Assembly (NCBI RefSeq): GCF_019898765.1
Contig: NZ_JAIOKB010000009.1
Span: 101,820-165,819, forward strand
Direction of reading: 5' to 3'
Length of the DNA: 64,000 nucleotides
DNA from: Sphingomonas yunnanensis
GTDB taxonomy: Bacteria; Pseudomonadota; Alphaproteobacteria; Sphingomonadales; Sphingomonadaceae
Shown: positions 34,001-43,275 of the stretch, piece after piece
Numbering within the stretch: the stretch's first letter is position 1
Layout of the letters: every line of letters starts with the position of its first letter
Notes under the pieces: generated by a model
Databases searched by the model: none
What the model was told of the DNA's origin: nothing
The model's input: the letters and a program-made list of their open reading frames with translations, nothing else
Program-made: the position numbers and the translations under genes

Positions 34001-35274
34001 CGGGCGCGGGCGGTGGCATAGACTTGCGTCTCGAACGGTTTGAGGGAATCAGGGAACAGGCCCGCACGGGCAAGCAACGTAAGCGAGCGCGGAACCTCGG
34101 GATCGTCGCGAAATGCTACGAGCGTATCCGCATAGAAGGCCGATAGCGCCGCCAACACGCCCGCATTCACGTCGGAAGTCGCGTTCAGCGTCTTGCGGCT
34201 CGAGTCTAGCTCGAGCGTGGCATGGAACAGCGCCGGGAAGGGCAACGGAATATCCGTCGGGAAATAGCAATGCAGAGTGCCTGGCGGAGTCGGTTCGCTA
34301 CAACGGACGGCGATGGCCAGCTCGTACCGGCGCAGTCCGCCAGGCTCTTCGGCATCCGGCAAGGTTCCCGTCGCCCGCAGGGCGCGCCAATCCTGCTCGC
34401 TTGCGGTCTCGCCTCTCGCAACCTTCAACGTAAAGCGATCGCCTCCCTTAGGCTGCTTGCCCCAGCAACGAGGTGCTCCCTCGCCATCGTCGAGGATGAT
34501 TTCTTCAATCGCTTCGACGAAGAGTAAGAAGTCGGGCGCAAACTCGGCGAGCTGCTTGAGTGCTCGCTGATGCGCCTTCTCGTCTTCAAATGGTGCAGCG
34601 ACAACGGTGTCATAGCCATACGCGCGCAAGGCACGGGCGCGCGCCACCAGCTGCTGAAGCGCCGGATCCGCGATCGCCTCGAGCATGCTGCCGCTTGCGG
34701 GAAACGGCAGAATGGGAACCGGCGTGCGACGGCTGCGCTCGATCAGCTTCTGGATGCGCGCGTCTGCCTGTGCCAGCTTGGCGACCTGGGCTGCTGCATG
34801 GGCGCGCGAGAAGCCGATCTCCAGCGCCCCGCTCGTGACGAAGGGCTCCGAGGACCAGTTGAGTAGTGCCCGGAAACCCAGGCCCTTGGCTCCGATTAAT
34901 GCCGCGCCGCGCTCGGGTTTATCGCTCACATGCGCCGTCATTAAAGAACGCACACCGCCTGCTCGAAATGGCATGCCGGTATTGGCGACGCAGAAACCCT
35001 CCGGACGGATCTCGATTCGGACGCGACCTTTGCCGCCCTGCTCCGCTGCGGCATCCGCGGCGTTCTGCACCATTTCGAGGAGCTCGCGATTGGCATAGTC
35101 GCGTGCAATCGACTTCTCCGCATTGGCATCGTGCTTAAGCAGGTCAGGCTTCGAACGATAGCCGTTCTCGGTGTCATCCAGGCGCTCCGCGATCCAGCGC
35201 TCCCAGCCAAATACAGTCTTCGGCGTTGGCTCTTCTTCGGGAAGATCGAAAATTTTAATCGAATGGTCTGCCAT
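31021..35274 (-). CDS. Sacsin-like ATPase with C-terminal DUF3883 domain
   Basis: The 1417-aa protein starts at the ATG at 35274 (MADHSIKIFDLPEEEPTPKT); the frame extends 142 codons upstream but is non-coding in character. Residues about 60-130 hold a GHKL/Hsp90-type ATPase: ANRELLEMVQNAADAAAEQG (N box, Asn), VANTGMPF and GAKGLGFRALLNWSS (G box), the sacsin N-terminal pattern. The centre is a long helical and b-rich region without known motifs, with a Pro/Ala linker near 1240. The last 150 residues contain GYGCDCLSFES, ILRFIEVKSGAVRLT and RYFIYQIQF, a DUF3883 domain with the D...E-V-K pattern of PD-(D/E)xK-like nucleases. Such ATPase-DUF3883 giants occur in defence islands. Confidence 0.84.
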   Translation of the reverse strand: MADHSIKIFDLPEEEPTPKTVFGWERWIAERLDDTENGYRSKPDLLKHDANAEKSIARDYANRELLEMVQNAADAAAEQGGKGRVRIEIRPEGFCVANTGMPFRAGGVRSLMTAHVSDKPERGAALIGAKGLGFRALLNWSSEPFVTSGALEIGFSRAHAAAQVAKLAQADARIQKLIERSRRTPVPILPFPASGSMLEAIADPALQQLVARARALRAYGYDTVVAAPFEDEKAHQRALKQLAEFAPDFLLFVEAIEEIILDDGEGAPRCWGKQPKGGDRFTLKVARGETASEQDWRALRATGTLPDAEEPGGLRRYELAIAVRCSEPTPPGTLHCYFPTDIPLPFPALFHATLELDSSRKTLNATSDVNAGVLAALSAFYADTLVAFRDDPEVPRSLTLLARAGLFPDSLKPFETQVYATARARPLIPTNAGIFATAEETKVEPFAYSTYLPKRFFPALARSRSEADRDVIERLSVELLKPDDMLAVLRGAEMTIDERASAIVGIAKAVSGDLHDRSLLLDTEGKPLTQNNTSFPPPASGTPPVLPWWAKAKFLHPELWNKISVGLGGVMRDRFDKLQGFGVNEFSASGVIASLRREANKVIRQQPERADAVKRELLEALFGLRQTAVAREAVFPAGVTEVISADGAWRDASDVHLSAPYGDTGFIVSGLYQAQSNYLVAGPESYSFSSDVTALREFFRWIGVHGWPKGVEEPVPSMYRPLLIEALPDVFDVADGNHRSVLTKAELVWGSTYLAKFDTVAGLTGILANAPSAAILTWLAYDPRFDMLTSKPFATRLTGRTGRAFWKPYAGQLPDLVRHMIATQPWLTVADGKKAAPCEAMISPGPLATLFETPARPSAAEETQFGLSKVIWARGLIHAQVPDKLSDLAEPRIYGLLSGLEKRQASSDVVRRLYGQILQIDDFDSSRGGDAGVRFRANGTVQARKGGAIAWEKVGDVLYLDRDNFPAAAREHLALLDLPTRRGAVEIAARFGVRPLSKQNFSLTVTRVVPEEGGIAGHLHTRLQDSLRFIKTLRLANSTDTGKLARLDGLKLEIVKEAVLAFSLGDAVYDGELEPGKHLLDSDRLLIRIDPQEHEDEIVMRALTAISDGLAEFFELQNGDDFEKLLLATNNSLRMLQLRRLLANQTSDEIDALLAAIETEIAVAEKPYTVDAATLALALRPPAPLALPTLAPSPAPPLHVVPAVRVQAGTSAPAQQAAPVIPPSSPTAPPAPPPKATAVTVVDLEPGVGPGGGGGGGGSLRIGGFPAAASGRQDVAAPNDAEEWAMLFEVSQGRFPLRISRLQGEGGYGCDCLSFESDADRSAFKGAPEAYVDKILRFIEVKSGAVRLTRTEHISARRNRDRYFIYQIQFDAQGRLTAHLDIVADPLSHRAALVRECEIRIEQIATRRRHKLSAVAS

Positions 35275-35678
35275 CGTTCCGCTATGCACCGGCCTGGCGC
35301 GTCCGCTCAAGTGTCGACTAGTGACGCGCCCCCTACCGCGGCACATGCTTCTCAGAAAATTTCGATCCGATGCGGGGGGAAAGGCCCCGAGAAGCTGCTT
35401 TTCAGAACGTGGACCCTCAACGCGGTGAATTAGTCGCACTGCTGCAGAGACTGGGCTACCAGGAGGATTGATCATCTCGGTCGCCATCGGCGAGCCGTTC
35501 GGCCGGCTGCACGGCTCGCTCGAGTTTGCTTCGTTCGACGCGGTTGCGCCTCGGGAGGGCGGCCCGGTGGCGCAGGTCACGACTACGACCACGGTGCGCG
35601 TCACCCTGCGACGGGTGCGCCTCCGCCCGTCACGAGCGAGGCGGCTAAGCCTTGACGTGACGATTACCCGAACGCAGC
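35275..35678. other. Divergent promoter region
   Basis: This 400-bp region separates the minus-strand sacsin-like gene from the plus-strand membrane-protein gene and must carry both promoters. A short plus frame (35468-35710) is Thr/Arg-rich and overlaps the next gene; it is not trusted. Confidence 0.4.
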
Positions 35679-36620
35679 GTGCCGTTGGGGGAAATATCAT
35701 TGCCAGCTAACATACCACCGCAGCCGCCTGCCGTCGTCGCGCCCGCGCCTGCCATTGAGAAGAAGGTCACGATCACGCCGGGCGTCAATCCGGCCGTGAG
35801 GGTTACGCAGGCTTCCGCGCCGCCGCCGGTGTCGGACGCTGCGCTCCGTGCCGCGCTGGTCACGCAGCAGGGCGCCATCAAGGCGTCCGAGCAGACCGCT
35901 GCTGCCACGAGGCGAGCAGCTGAGACCTCTGCTCACTACGCCTTCGTTGCCGCATGCTTGGCACTCGTGGGAGCTGTGTTCGGCGGGTTCGTGGCGTGGC
36001 GCAACGGTTGGCTCACGACGCGGACGACTCAGCAAATCAAGCATGCTGACTATCGTCAGGCGTGGATCGACAAGCTGAGGGAAGAGCTTGCTAGGTTCAC
36101 TCGGTTGGCAGCTGAAAATGACGGAACGCCGGCGACGGATGGTGCGCTGAAAGAAAGTCTGTCCGTGATCGTTCTCCGCATGGACAAGGACGATCCGGAT
36201 TATGACGAACTCACGACATTGATGGGAAAGGTGGCCGAAGAGAGCGCTAAAGCGAAAAATTTTGCAGTGACCAACGCTGCAATCGCCAACTTCCTCCACG
36301 TGTCGCAGCGAATCTTGAAGCGCGAATGGGAAGTTACGAAGCGTGAAATGCACGCGACACCTTGGGGACGTCCGTTCAGTTGGTTTGCAGCCTGGTACCG
36401 GAAACGCCGTCGCGCGGAGGAGAAGGAGGTCGTTCGACGCGCGCGCGCGAGCCTGACGCTCGATCCGCCCAAGGAACTTGGAAAGCCGGGACGCTGGCCT
36501 ATTCGTTGGCGCACCCGACAAAAGCCGCTCAGCGACTCAAAGGCACCCATCCTTCGGATCGGCCGCCTTGAGCTAATGAAGCGGGAGCCCGCCCCTTCGC
36601 CGCAGGTCGATGAGGATTAG
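35679..36620 (+). CDS. Membrane protein of unknown function
   Basis: The 313-aa protein begins at a GTG with a Pro/Ala/Val-rich segment (LPANIPPQPPAVVAPAPAIE), then an alanine-rich helix (AAATRRAAETSAHYAFVAAC) leading into one membrane span (VAACLALVGAVFGGFVAW, near 90-107). After it comes YRQAWIDKLREELARFTRLA, a pattern shared by small bacterial membrane proteins with a cytoplasmic helical domain, then a basic tail (WYRKRRRAEEKEVVRRARAS). No enzyme motif is seen. It lies between defence genes and could be an effector or anchor. Confidence 0.68.
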   Translation: MPLGEISLPANIPPQPPAVVAPAPAIEKKVTITPGVNPAVRVTQASAPPPVSDAALRAALVTQQGAIKASEQTAAATRRAAETSAHYAFVAACLALVGAVFGGFVAWRNGWLTTRTTQQIKHADYRQAWIDKLREELARFTRLAAENDGTPATDGALKESLSVIVLRMDKDDPDYDELTTLMGKVAEESAKAKNFAVTNAAIANFLHVSQRILKREWEVTKREMHATPWGRPFSWFAAWYRKRRRAEEKEVVRRARASLTLDPPKELGKPGRWPIRWRTRQKPLSDSKAPILRIGRLELMKREPAPSPQVDED

Positions 36621-37197
36621 TCCTCCTGCGCTCCGGGCACGTCCATCGTTCAGCCGCAGTAGCTGTATAGAATTCCGCCGCCCTTCTCACGACCGAAAGC
36701 TTCACATCCATGCGGCGCGGGTGCTGAACGGATTAGCGCCGGTCAGCGTCATCGAGCACTCGAACAGCAGATCTTCACCGAACGGTTACCTTGCTAACGG
36801 CCTGCTTCCGGGTTCCCTCCGGCAGGTTCGGCCGCACCGCGGATATCTATGGCGGCTGATCTGAACGGCCAGCTTTGGTCGGCAGCTGACCCGCCCCTTT
36901 GCCCAGGCGGCCCCTTCCCCGACGTTCGCCAATTGTTCTCGGGTACCCAACTTCGCTGTTCATTCATGGTTCGCTGTCAGGAGTGCCAGGCGACAGACCC
37001 CGCCGGTCGCAGAGTAGGCTCAGCGATCTAGTTCATGTCACTTGATCATGACGCTAGCGTGGTCGAAGGAAGGCTTTAGGCATCCTGTAGCTGTGGCCAG
37101 GCGAGCGGCCGAGGTGAAATGCGAGCCTTGTCGCGTCGGCTAGCCTCTGATTGATTATTCGTTTAGACACTGCACCAACACCCGGGAGGCCCACGCC
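36621..37197. other. Gene-less stretch
   Basis: No frame with protein character is found. The last bases carry GGGAGG, the ribosome binding site of the next gene, and the stretch around 37140-37175 is A+T-rich and may be its promoter. Confidence 0.4.
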
Positions 37198-39036
37198 ATG
37201 TCAAAGACGATTGATTCAGAAGACCTTAGCTTAGCGAAGGTCTTCCAATCGTTCTATCGCGTCCCCGATTACCAGCGAGAGTATGTTTGGGGTGAGAAAG
37301 GTCCAAACGGAGAAGGCGGGGAGCAGGTCGATCAATTCCTGCAGGACATATACAGCGAGTTCGAAGCCGCCACCTCTGAGCATGCTGAAGAGTATTTCAT
37401 CGGCACGATCGTTGTGTGGGAGCCAAAGGACGGTTATTTTGATCTGATCGACGGGCAACAGCGCACCACAACTAGCTTCCTGACGCTCTGCGCGCTGCGT
37501 GATGCTTTTGTGACGGCCGGGGCAGCCGTCCCTCCGACGTTAAAGGACCAGATCTCCTCAAGCAGCATGGACTGGCGCGGGGAAATTAAGCACATGATGC
37601 GCCTCGATCTGCAATACGAGGACGCTTGCGATGCCCTGAGTGATTACGGCGAAGCCCGGCAGCCAAGCAGCATGATTGCAACGCGATCAACCCGAAATCT
37701 GGCCAACGCCTACGATACAATTCGCGACTTCTTGCGCAATAGGTTCGGTAGCGACGTTGCGCTGCTTCAGCGATTCTACGGCTACTTCGCCACCAAGGTA
37801 AAGCTTATCAGGATTCAAACACCGAGCGTTAGCCGCGCGCTAAAAATCTTCGAGACTATCAATGATCGCGGGTCGGGGCTTGATGGCATGGACTTGCTTA
37901 AAAACCTGCTTTTTATGAAAGCTCAGCCCGGTGATTTTGCCAAACTGAAGACCGATTGGAAAGATCTCACTCAGGAGTTGTTTGATGCGTCGGAAAAGCC
38001 ACTGCGCTTCCTCCGCTACTTCATCCTCGCGAACTATGAGGTTAAAGACGCCAAACTGCGCGAGGAGGACATCTACGACTGGCTAACGAAGTCTGCTGCG
38101 CAGACCAACCATTCGGCGGATCCGCTCGGCTTTGTGGCCACGCTGAAGGCGGGCGCTCAGGCCTATGCACGCTTCTCGAAGGGTGAGAGTCCCCGCGGCA
38201 CTAACGAACATGGACTGCTAAATACTCGTGCGCTCGGTGGCAGCGCGATCAAGCAACACTACGTTTTGCTGCTCGCCGGCCGCCACCTATCGGCGCCGCT
38301 CTTCACCAGGCTGTGCGATGGCATTGAGCAAGTGATGTGCGTGTGGCTATTCGCTGGCGTGCCGGCCAAAGACTACGAACGCTCGGTCACGGCTGCCGCG
38401 CGGGTGCTGCGTAGCGTCAGGACCGAAGCCGACTTTTCAGCCTTCGAACAGGCTTTTGTAGTCGCAGAGAAGCGCGCGCACGGTGACGACTTCGTTGAAG
38501 CGCTGCAGGAGTTGACGACCTCCGACGTACGGCAGTTTCGGATGAAATATCTCTTGGCCAAGATCGTCCAGTACGTTGACATCCAGGCATACGGCCGAGC
38601 GGCTCACGAGGCGCTTTCCACATACCTTTTATCGAGCAACGAGGTCGAACACATCCTAGCACAGGGCTCGACGCCGGCCGCAGCCGCGGAATTCGGGAAG
38701 AATGCCCGAGATCAGAATTACATTCAGTGCCTAGGCAACCTGATGCTACTAGAGAAAAGCGTCAACGTCGTCGCGAGCAATGCGCCGTATTCACAGAAGT
38801 GTGGTGTATACCCGTCCTCAAAATTCCTGCTGTCACGGTGCCAAGCGACGCGCTTGAAGGTCGGAGCGAACGACCGCATCACCCGCGCGATGAAGCGGCT
38901 TGACCCGGCGCCGGTCTGGAACTCAGAGGCGATCGACCGGCGACAGCTATGGTTCGCCGACATAGCACTCGATGTCTGGGATGTTCGGTCGTCGCTAGCG
39001 GCCTCCCAACCAGATGATAAGTCGATCTCTCCCTAG
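37198..39036 (+). CDS. GmrSD-type DUF262/DUF1524 restriction-like protein
   Basis: The 612-aa protein fuses both halves of the GmrS/GmrD system. The N-terminus has FYRVPDYQREYVWGEKG and FDLIDGQQRTTTSFLTLCAL, the DUF262 ParB-like nucleotide-binding motif (DGQQR). ALKIFETINDRGSGLDGMDL follows, typical of the family. The C-terminal DUF1524 part has SSNEVEHILAQGS, NYIQCLGNLMLLEKSVN and SNAPYSQKCGVYPSSKF, a His-Me finger-type nuclease region. GmrSD enzymes cut DNA with modified (sugar-hydroxymethyl) cytosines; others use different cues. GGGAGG lies before the ATG. The usual EHILPQ is EHILAQ here. Confidence 0.88.
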   Translation: MSKTIDSEDLSLAKVFQSFYRVPDYQREYVWGEKGPNGEGGEQVDQFLQDIYSEFEAATSEHAEEYFIGTIVVWEPKDGYFDLIDGQQRTTTSFLTLCALRDAFVTAGAAVPPTLKDQISSSSMDWRGEIKHMMRLDLQYEDACDALSDYGEARQPSSMIATRSTRNLANAYDTIRDFLRNRFGSDVALLQRFYGYFATKVKLIRIQTPSVSRALKIFETINDRGSGLDGMDLLKNLLFMKAQPGDFAKLKTDWKDLTQELFDASEKPLRFLRYFILANYEVKDAKLREEDIYDWLTKSAAQTNHSADPLGFVATLKAGAQAYARFSKGESPRGTNEHGLLNTRALGGSAIKQHYVLLLAGRHLSAPLFTRLCDGIEQVMCVWLFAGVPAKDYERSVTAAARVLRSVRTEADFSAFEQAFVVAEKRAHGDDFVEALQELTTSDVRQFRMKYLLAKIVQYVDIQAYGRAAHEALSTYLLSSNEVEHILAQGSTPAAAAEFGKNARDQNYIQCLGNLMLLEKSVNVVASNAPYSQKCGVYPSSKFLLSRCQATRLKVGANDRITRAMKRLDPAPVWNSEAIDRRQLWFADIALDVWDVRSSLAASQPDDKSISP

Positions 39037-39877
39037 GCCTGACGCGGAGCATCTAGTGCGACCGATTCGCGGACGTTCCCGGTAACTCATTCTCTTCCGG
39101 ATATTGGTCGTCGGTTCAGGCAGCCTTCGGCGGACCGGCAATGCTATTAGCTGCCTGTCATTGCCGAAGCGAAATGCGCGAGCCTTGGTCCTGCCCAGCC
39201 TTCCGCCGCACGTCGCCAAGCACGCTCGCCACGTTGAGGCGAATGGCGAAGCGCGCGAGGGTCTCCCACGACAGTGCGGGCTCGACACGGCAAAGCCGGG
39301 CGGCGGCCGGTCGCCCGCTCGCGCGCGACGCCCGTCGAGTACTCGCGCAGCCGGATCGCACCGACGCCTTGGCCCAGCAGCCGGCCGCACAGCGGATAGG
39401 CCAGCCCATGAGCCCGCCCCCCCCACGCGAAGCCAGCACCGCTCGGTATGGACCGTGAACACGGCATAGCGCTCGGCATTGAGGAACCTGTATGTGGACA
39501 TCAGGATGCGATAGCGTCCCGCGGATTTATCGTCAGCGTCGCCTTGCTTCGTCGCCGTCGCGACGAGTATAAACCTCACCGCGGACAACGACTGCAGCTT
39601 GAGCGTTGCACGAAACGGGTCGGCGGTTCACGCGCGGCGGGAGGTGGAGCCGTGGGCCGACTGGCAGCTTGCGGACATACAACCGCAAAAGCGGGCATAG
39701 TGGTATCGATTGCTGCCGATCGGCCCTCATTCGCCAACGCCTCTGGACAAGGCGAATAGCGACGACATTGCCGTCTCTTGCCGAATCTAAAACAGCCCTC
39801 GCGCTGGGGCCGTATCACGCATACAGGCAGCCGTGTAAGCACGTCGAAAATCGAGCGGAATCTGGATATAGCGCAGG
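39037..39877. other. Long gap with possible decayed gene
   Basis: No intact gene is seen in 840 bp. On the minus strand protein-like segments appear in different frames: MSTYRFLNAERYAVFTVHTE from 39501, then after an eight-G run (39417-39424) RAHGLAYPLCGRLLGQGVGA, then ETLARFAIRLNVASVLGDVR. This could be an old frameshifted gene, but no family is recognised. Confidence 0.3.
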
Positions 39878-41599
39878 ATGATAGCGGAACGTGCTCCTGA
39901 CCATGACGAGAGCCGATCGGCCGACCTCTATTCGCTTCCTGCGGGCTGGGTGTGGGCTGACCTTGGCAGCATCGCCGAAATCACGATGGGCAACAGCCCG
40001 CCTGGGACCGCGTACAACAGCCGCGGCCGTGGCCTGCCCCTTATCAACGGACCGACCGAATTTGGGCCCGGGCCGCTAGATGCGCCGACCACGCGTCAAT
40101 TCACCGAAGAGTACACACGCGTCTGCCAACCCGGCGACCTGCTGATTTGCGTTCGCGGATCGACGACCGGGCGAACCAATCTGGCGTGTTTTGCCGCCGC
40201 GATCGGCCGAGGCGTCGCAAGCATCAGAGCGTTCGACCTCCAGCCCTATATCAACCATTTCATTTGGTCGCGAAGCGCTGCCTTGCTCGGGGCCGCTAGC
40301 GGGTCGACGTTTCCGAGCATATCGGCCGCGCAGCTGCGCGCCCTCGCCGTCCCGCTGCCCCCGCTTGAAGAGCAGACACGGATCGTCTCGGCACTCAAGG
40401 TAGCCATGTTTAACCTCGATACAGGTATCGAACGCCTCCGCAAGGCCCGAGCCGACCTGCCCCAACTGCGCGCCGCAGTTCTGCGAACCGCAATGACGGG
40501 CGAGCTGACGGCAGGTTACCGGCGATCAACGGCAAGCGCCAACTTGAGCGACAGATTTGCCCCTCGTTCGTCAGCGTCAGAGGCCAGCGCTCAGGCTTCG
40601 CTCTTCGAGGCTCAAGAACCCAGCGAGGTTGTTCCAACGCCCCGCCTTCCCGACGCGTGGCGGCGGAGCCGCATCGATGAGCTCTGCGATGTGCGTTTAG
40701 GCCAGTCAAAGGGTCCGTCCAACCGGGCAGGCAGATTTGCAACTCCCTATCTGCGCGCCGCCAACATCACCGAGGATGGCCTTCAGCTGGAGGACGTCCT
40801 CACGATGGATTTTCCAACCCGACAGCGGGAGCTCTACCGCCTACAGGCCGGCGACATCATCATCGCCGAGGCATCGGGCAGCGCAGCGCAGGTCGGTAAG
40901 CCGGCTATCTGGCGAAATCAGCTCCCCCTGTGCTGCTTCCAAAACACAATTATCCGGCTTCGGCCGACCGCCATTGACCCAGAGTTCGCGCTTGCGGCGC
41001 TCCAGCACTGCTACTTTAACGGAATTTTCGCTGAGCTGTCAGCCGGCGTCGGAATCAATCACTTGGGAGCATCGCGTCTGAGCGCCATCGAGATCCCGGT
41101 GCCGCCCGCCGACGAACAGAAGATGATTGCGAGCGAGGTTGCCGATCAGCTCGCAGCGATCTCGCAATCGCGCTCAACCATCGAACGAGTATTCGACCGC
41201 GCCGAACAGCTACGGCGTTCGGTATGGAAGCAGGCCTTTTCGGGCAGGCTAGTACCATCAACGGACAAATCGAGCGCGATTGAGGCTGAGCTTCAGGCTA
41301 TTCAGCTGAAGCTTGCGGCCGAGGCGACGAAGGAGCTCGCAGCTCTACCCGCAACTTCACGGCGAAGCAAGGACGCAAACATGCCGATCGCACTTGAAAA
41401 TATCCTAAGGGATTATCCGGATGGCCTGACGCCCGAGCGGCTGTTTGCGATTGCAGGCTATGGAGCCGAGCAAGTTGATGAATTCTACACCAAGCTCAAC
41501 ATGCTCGTCGGCCAAATCGAGGAAGTCCGGCCAGATGATGCGGCAGTGCTGCAGTGGCCGCGAGTAAGCGAAATATTGGTACGCTTAAAAGAGGTTTAA
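39878..41599 (+). CDS. hsdS: Type I restriction-modification specificity subunit
   Basis: The 573-aa protein has two target-recognition domains with conserved spacers. The first runs from LPAGWVWADLGSIAEITMGN to VPLPPLEEQTRIVSALKVAM; the second from LPDAWRRSRIDELCDVRLGQ to IPVPPADEQKMIASEVADQL. The P-L-P-P-x-x-E-Q-x-x-I motif before each coiled-coil spacer is the HsdS signature. A C-terminal extension (DANMPIALENILRDYPDGLT...) looks like a winged helix and is longer than in standard HsdS. It would direct HsdM to a bipartite DNA site. It is the first gene of a four-gene operon and ends 5 bp before the ATPase start. Confidence 0.93.
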   Translation: MIAERAPDHDESRSADLYSLPAGWVWADLGSIAEITMGNSPPGTAYNSRGRGLPLINGPTEFGPGPLDAPTTRQFTEEYTRVCQPGDLLICVRGSTTGRTNLACFAAAIGRGVASIRAFDLQPYINHFIWSRSAALLGAASGSTFPSISAAQLRALAVPLPPLEEQTRIVSALKVAMFNLDTGIERLRKARADLPQLRAAVLRTAMTGELTAGYRRSTASANLSDRFAPRSSASEASAQASLFEAQEPSEVVPTPRLPDAWRRSRIDELCDVRLGQSKGPSNRAGRFATPYLRAANITEDGLQLEDVLTMDFPTRQRELYRLQAGDIIIAEASGSAAQVGKPAIWRNQLPLCCFQNTIIRLRPTAIDPEFALAALQHCYFNGIFAELSAGVGINHLGASRLSAIEIPVPPADEQKMIASEVADQLAAISQSRSTIERVFDRAEQLRRSVWKQAFSGRLVPSTDKSSAIEAELQAIQLKLAAEATKELAALPATSRRSKDANMPIALENILRDYPDGLTPERLFAIAGYGAEQVDEFYTKLNMLVGQIEEVRPDDAAVLQWPRVSEILVRLKEV

Positions 41600-41604
41600 G
41601 TTCG

Positions 41605-43275
41605 ATGCGCGTTGACAGGCTATACGTCGAGTCCTTCAAAAACCTCCAGAGGTTCGAGGTGGACTTTGACGCAACCAGCTCACGACAGGTCGTCGTTGGC
41701 CGGAACGGTGTTGGCAAATCCAATCTTCTTGAAGCCTTGGCGCGGATCTTTCGGCAGCTCGACCTTGAGGAGGAGGCCACCTTTGGCTACGAGATCGAGT
41801 ACCATTGCAACGGTTTTTACGTTAAAATCAGGTCAGAGGCGGCTGCTGAGGAAGCCAGCGAGGCGCACGTCAGATACAGGCGGTTCTATTATCTGACTCC
41901 CGCAGTCAGTCCTGAAATCGCGGCCAAGAACAGGCCTTACAAGTCCATAAAGCAAAATGACTTCTATGGGCGTAATCGCGCGCAAGGCGCTGGGTCAAAT
42001 CCTGATCGTGTCATCCCGCTCTACGTGTTTGGTTATTACTCCGGTACGTCGTCGCGATTTGCCGAACTGTTCGGTCGCCACGAGGAGATTTACTACCGAG
42101 AACAGATAACGGGTGAGGAGGCGCCGCTTCGCCCGCTATTCCTCGCCCGGCCACATCACAGCCAGTTCGCGCTGCTGTCGTTCTTTGCGGCAAACGACGA
42201 GCCGGCCAAGAAGTTTCTGCGCGAAGAATTTCAGATTACCGGCTTAGAATCGGTGCTTTTTTCGCTCCACGAGCCCTACTGGCGGCGCGGGAAGAAGGCG
42301 CCGAGTGCCAATGCGGGCGACGACGAGCGCTTCTGGGGTGCGGGCGGCAAGGTCGCACCGTTCCTTACCGCGCTGTTCACGCATTCGCTCGCGCCGATGA
42401 CCGGCAAATCAAAGCGTCGCGTCTCGATTGGGCAAGAGCGGAACTTCGATATGCGCTACTGCTATGTACCGAGCGAGGCGGCGCTGCGCAGCCTCGCGGA
42501 TGGGCTTGAGCCCAAGGAGTTTTTCGCCCGCCTCGAGAGCACCATCTTTAGCGATGTGATCGCACCCGATGGGGGCGATGTCCGGATCAGAGTCAAGGTG
42601 GAGGGCTGTGACGGCAGCATCACCTTCCGCGAGCTGAGCGAGGGCGAGCAGCAGCTGCTAACGATTATCGGGCTGATGCGCTTCACCGCACAAAATGAGA
42701 GTCTATTCCTGCTCGACGAGCCGGACACCCACCTCAATCCAGCATGGTGCCTCGACTATCTCGAGAACCTACGTCGATACGGGGTCGAGCCGCCGCAAAG
42801 CCAGATCCTCATGACGACGCACAGCCCGCTGACGTTCGCTGGGCTCGAGGAAGATGAGGTGGTGATTCTTAGCCGAGGGGCAGATGGCGCAGTTATTAGC
42901 CAGCATCCCTTGTCGCCGCCGAGGGGCATGGGCTTTCAAGCAATCCTGACAAGCGAGTTCTTCGGACTTCGCTCCGGCATCGATCGCGAAACGCTTGTCA
43001 AGATCGACAGGAAGCGCGAACTCGGCTTTATGTCTGACCGGACTCCAGCCGAGAACAACGAGTTGGCTGCGCTCGACGAGGAGCTCGGTCGGCTGGACTT
43101 CTCGAAGGCCGCGCGCGATCCGCTCTACCTAGAGTATATCCGCGCCATGACCCAGGCGCAAATCGACAATCCCGAGTTGGCCAAGCCGGCGCCGACACCA
43201 GCTACCTGGGAGATGCGCGCCGAGATCGCCAAGGAGATATCGAAGAAGATCCTCGAAGCGAATAAAATCGCATGA
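41605..43275 (+). CDS. PtuA-like AAA ATPase (Septu-type)
   Basis: The 556-aa protein from the ATG at 41605 (AGAGG upstream, overlapping the hsdS end) opens MRVDRLYVESFKNLQRFEVD. It has Walker A VVGRNGVGKSNLLEALARIF, signature FRELSEGEQQLLTIIGLMRF, Walker B ESLFLLDEPDTHLNP and H-loop ILMTTHSPLTFAG. The next gene is an HNH protein overlapping by 4 bp, the arrangement of the two-gene Septu system (PtuA ATPase, PtuB HNH). By analogy the ATPase would hold the nuclease inactive until a phage cue. Its place inside a type I RM operon is unusual. Confidence 0.83.
   Translation: MRVDRLYVESFKNLQRFEVDFDATSSRQVVVGRNGVGKSNLLEALARIFRQLDLEEEATFGYEIEYHCNGFYVKIRSEAAAEEASEAHVRYRRFYYLTPAVSPEIAAKNRPYKSIKQNDFYGRNRAQGAGSNPDRVIPLYVFGYYSGTSSRFAELFGRHEEIYYREQITGEEAPLRPLFLARPHHSQFALLSFFAANDEPAKKFLREEFQITGLESVLFSLHEPYWRRGKKAPSANAGDDERFWGAGGKVAPFLTALFTHSLAPMTGKSKRRVSIGQERNFDMRYCYVPSEAALRSLADGLEPKEFFARLESTIFSDVIAPDGGDVRIRVKVEGCDGSITFRELSEGEQQLLTIIGLMRFTAQNESLFLLDEPDTHLNPAWCLDYLENLRRYGVEPPQSQILMTTHSPLTFAGLEEDEVVILSRGADGAVISQHPLSPPRGMGFQAILTSEFFGLRSGIDRETLVKIDRKRELGFMSDRTPAENNELAALDEELGRLDFSKAARDPLYLEYIRAMTQAQIDNPELAKPAPTPATWEMRAEIAKEISKKILEANKIA

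Noticed and set aside
35275..35700. 142-codon upstream extension of the sacsin-like protein
   Set aside because: The segment is Arg/Pro-rich, overlaps the divergent promoter region and the next gene, and the family pattern begins after the ATG at 35274.
39104..39588. Overlapping 90-200 codon frames between the GmrSD and HsdS genes
   Set aside because: Protein-like pieces are spread over three frames and none makes a consistent gene; kept only as a possible decayed gene in the gap entry.
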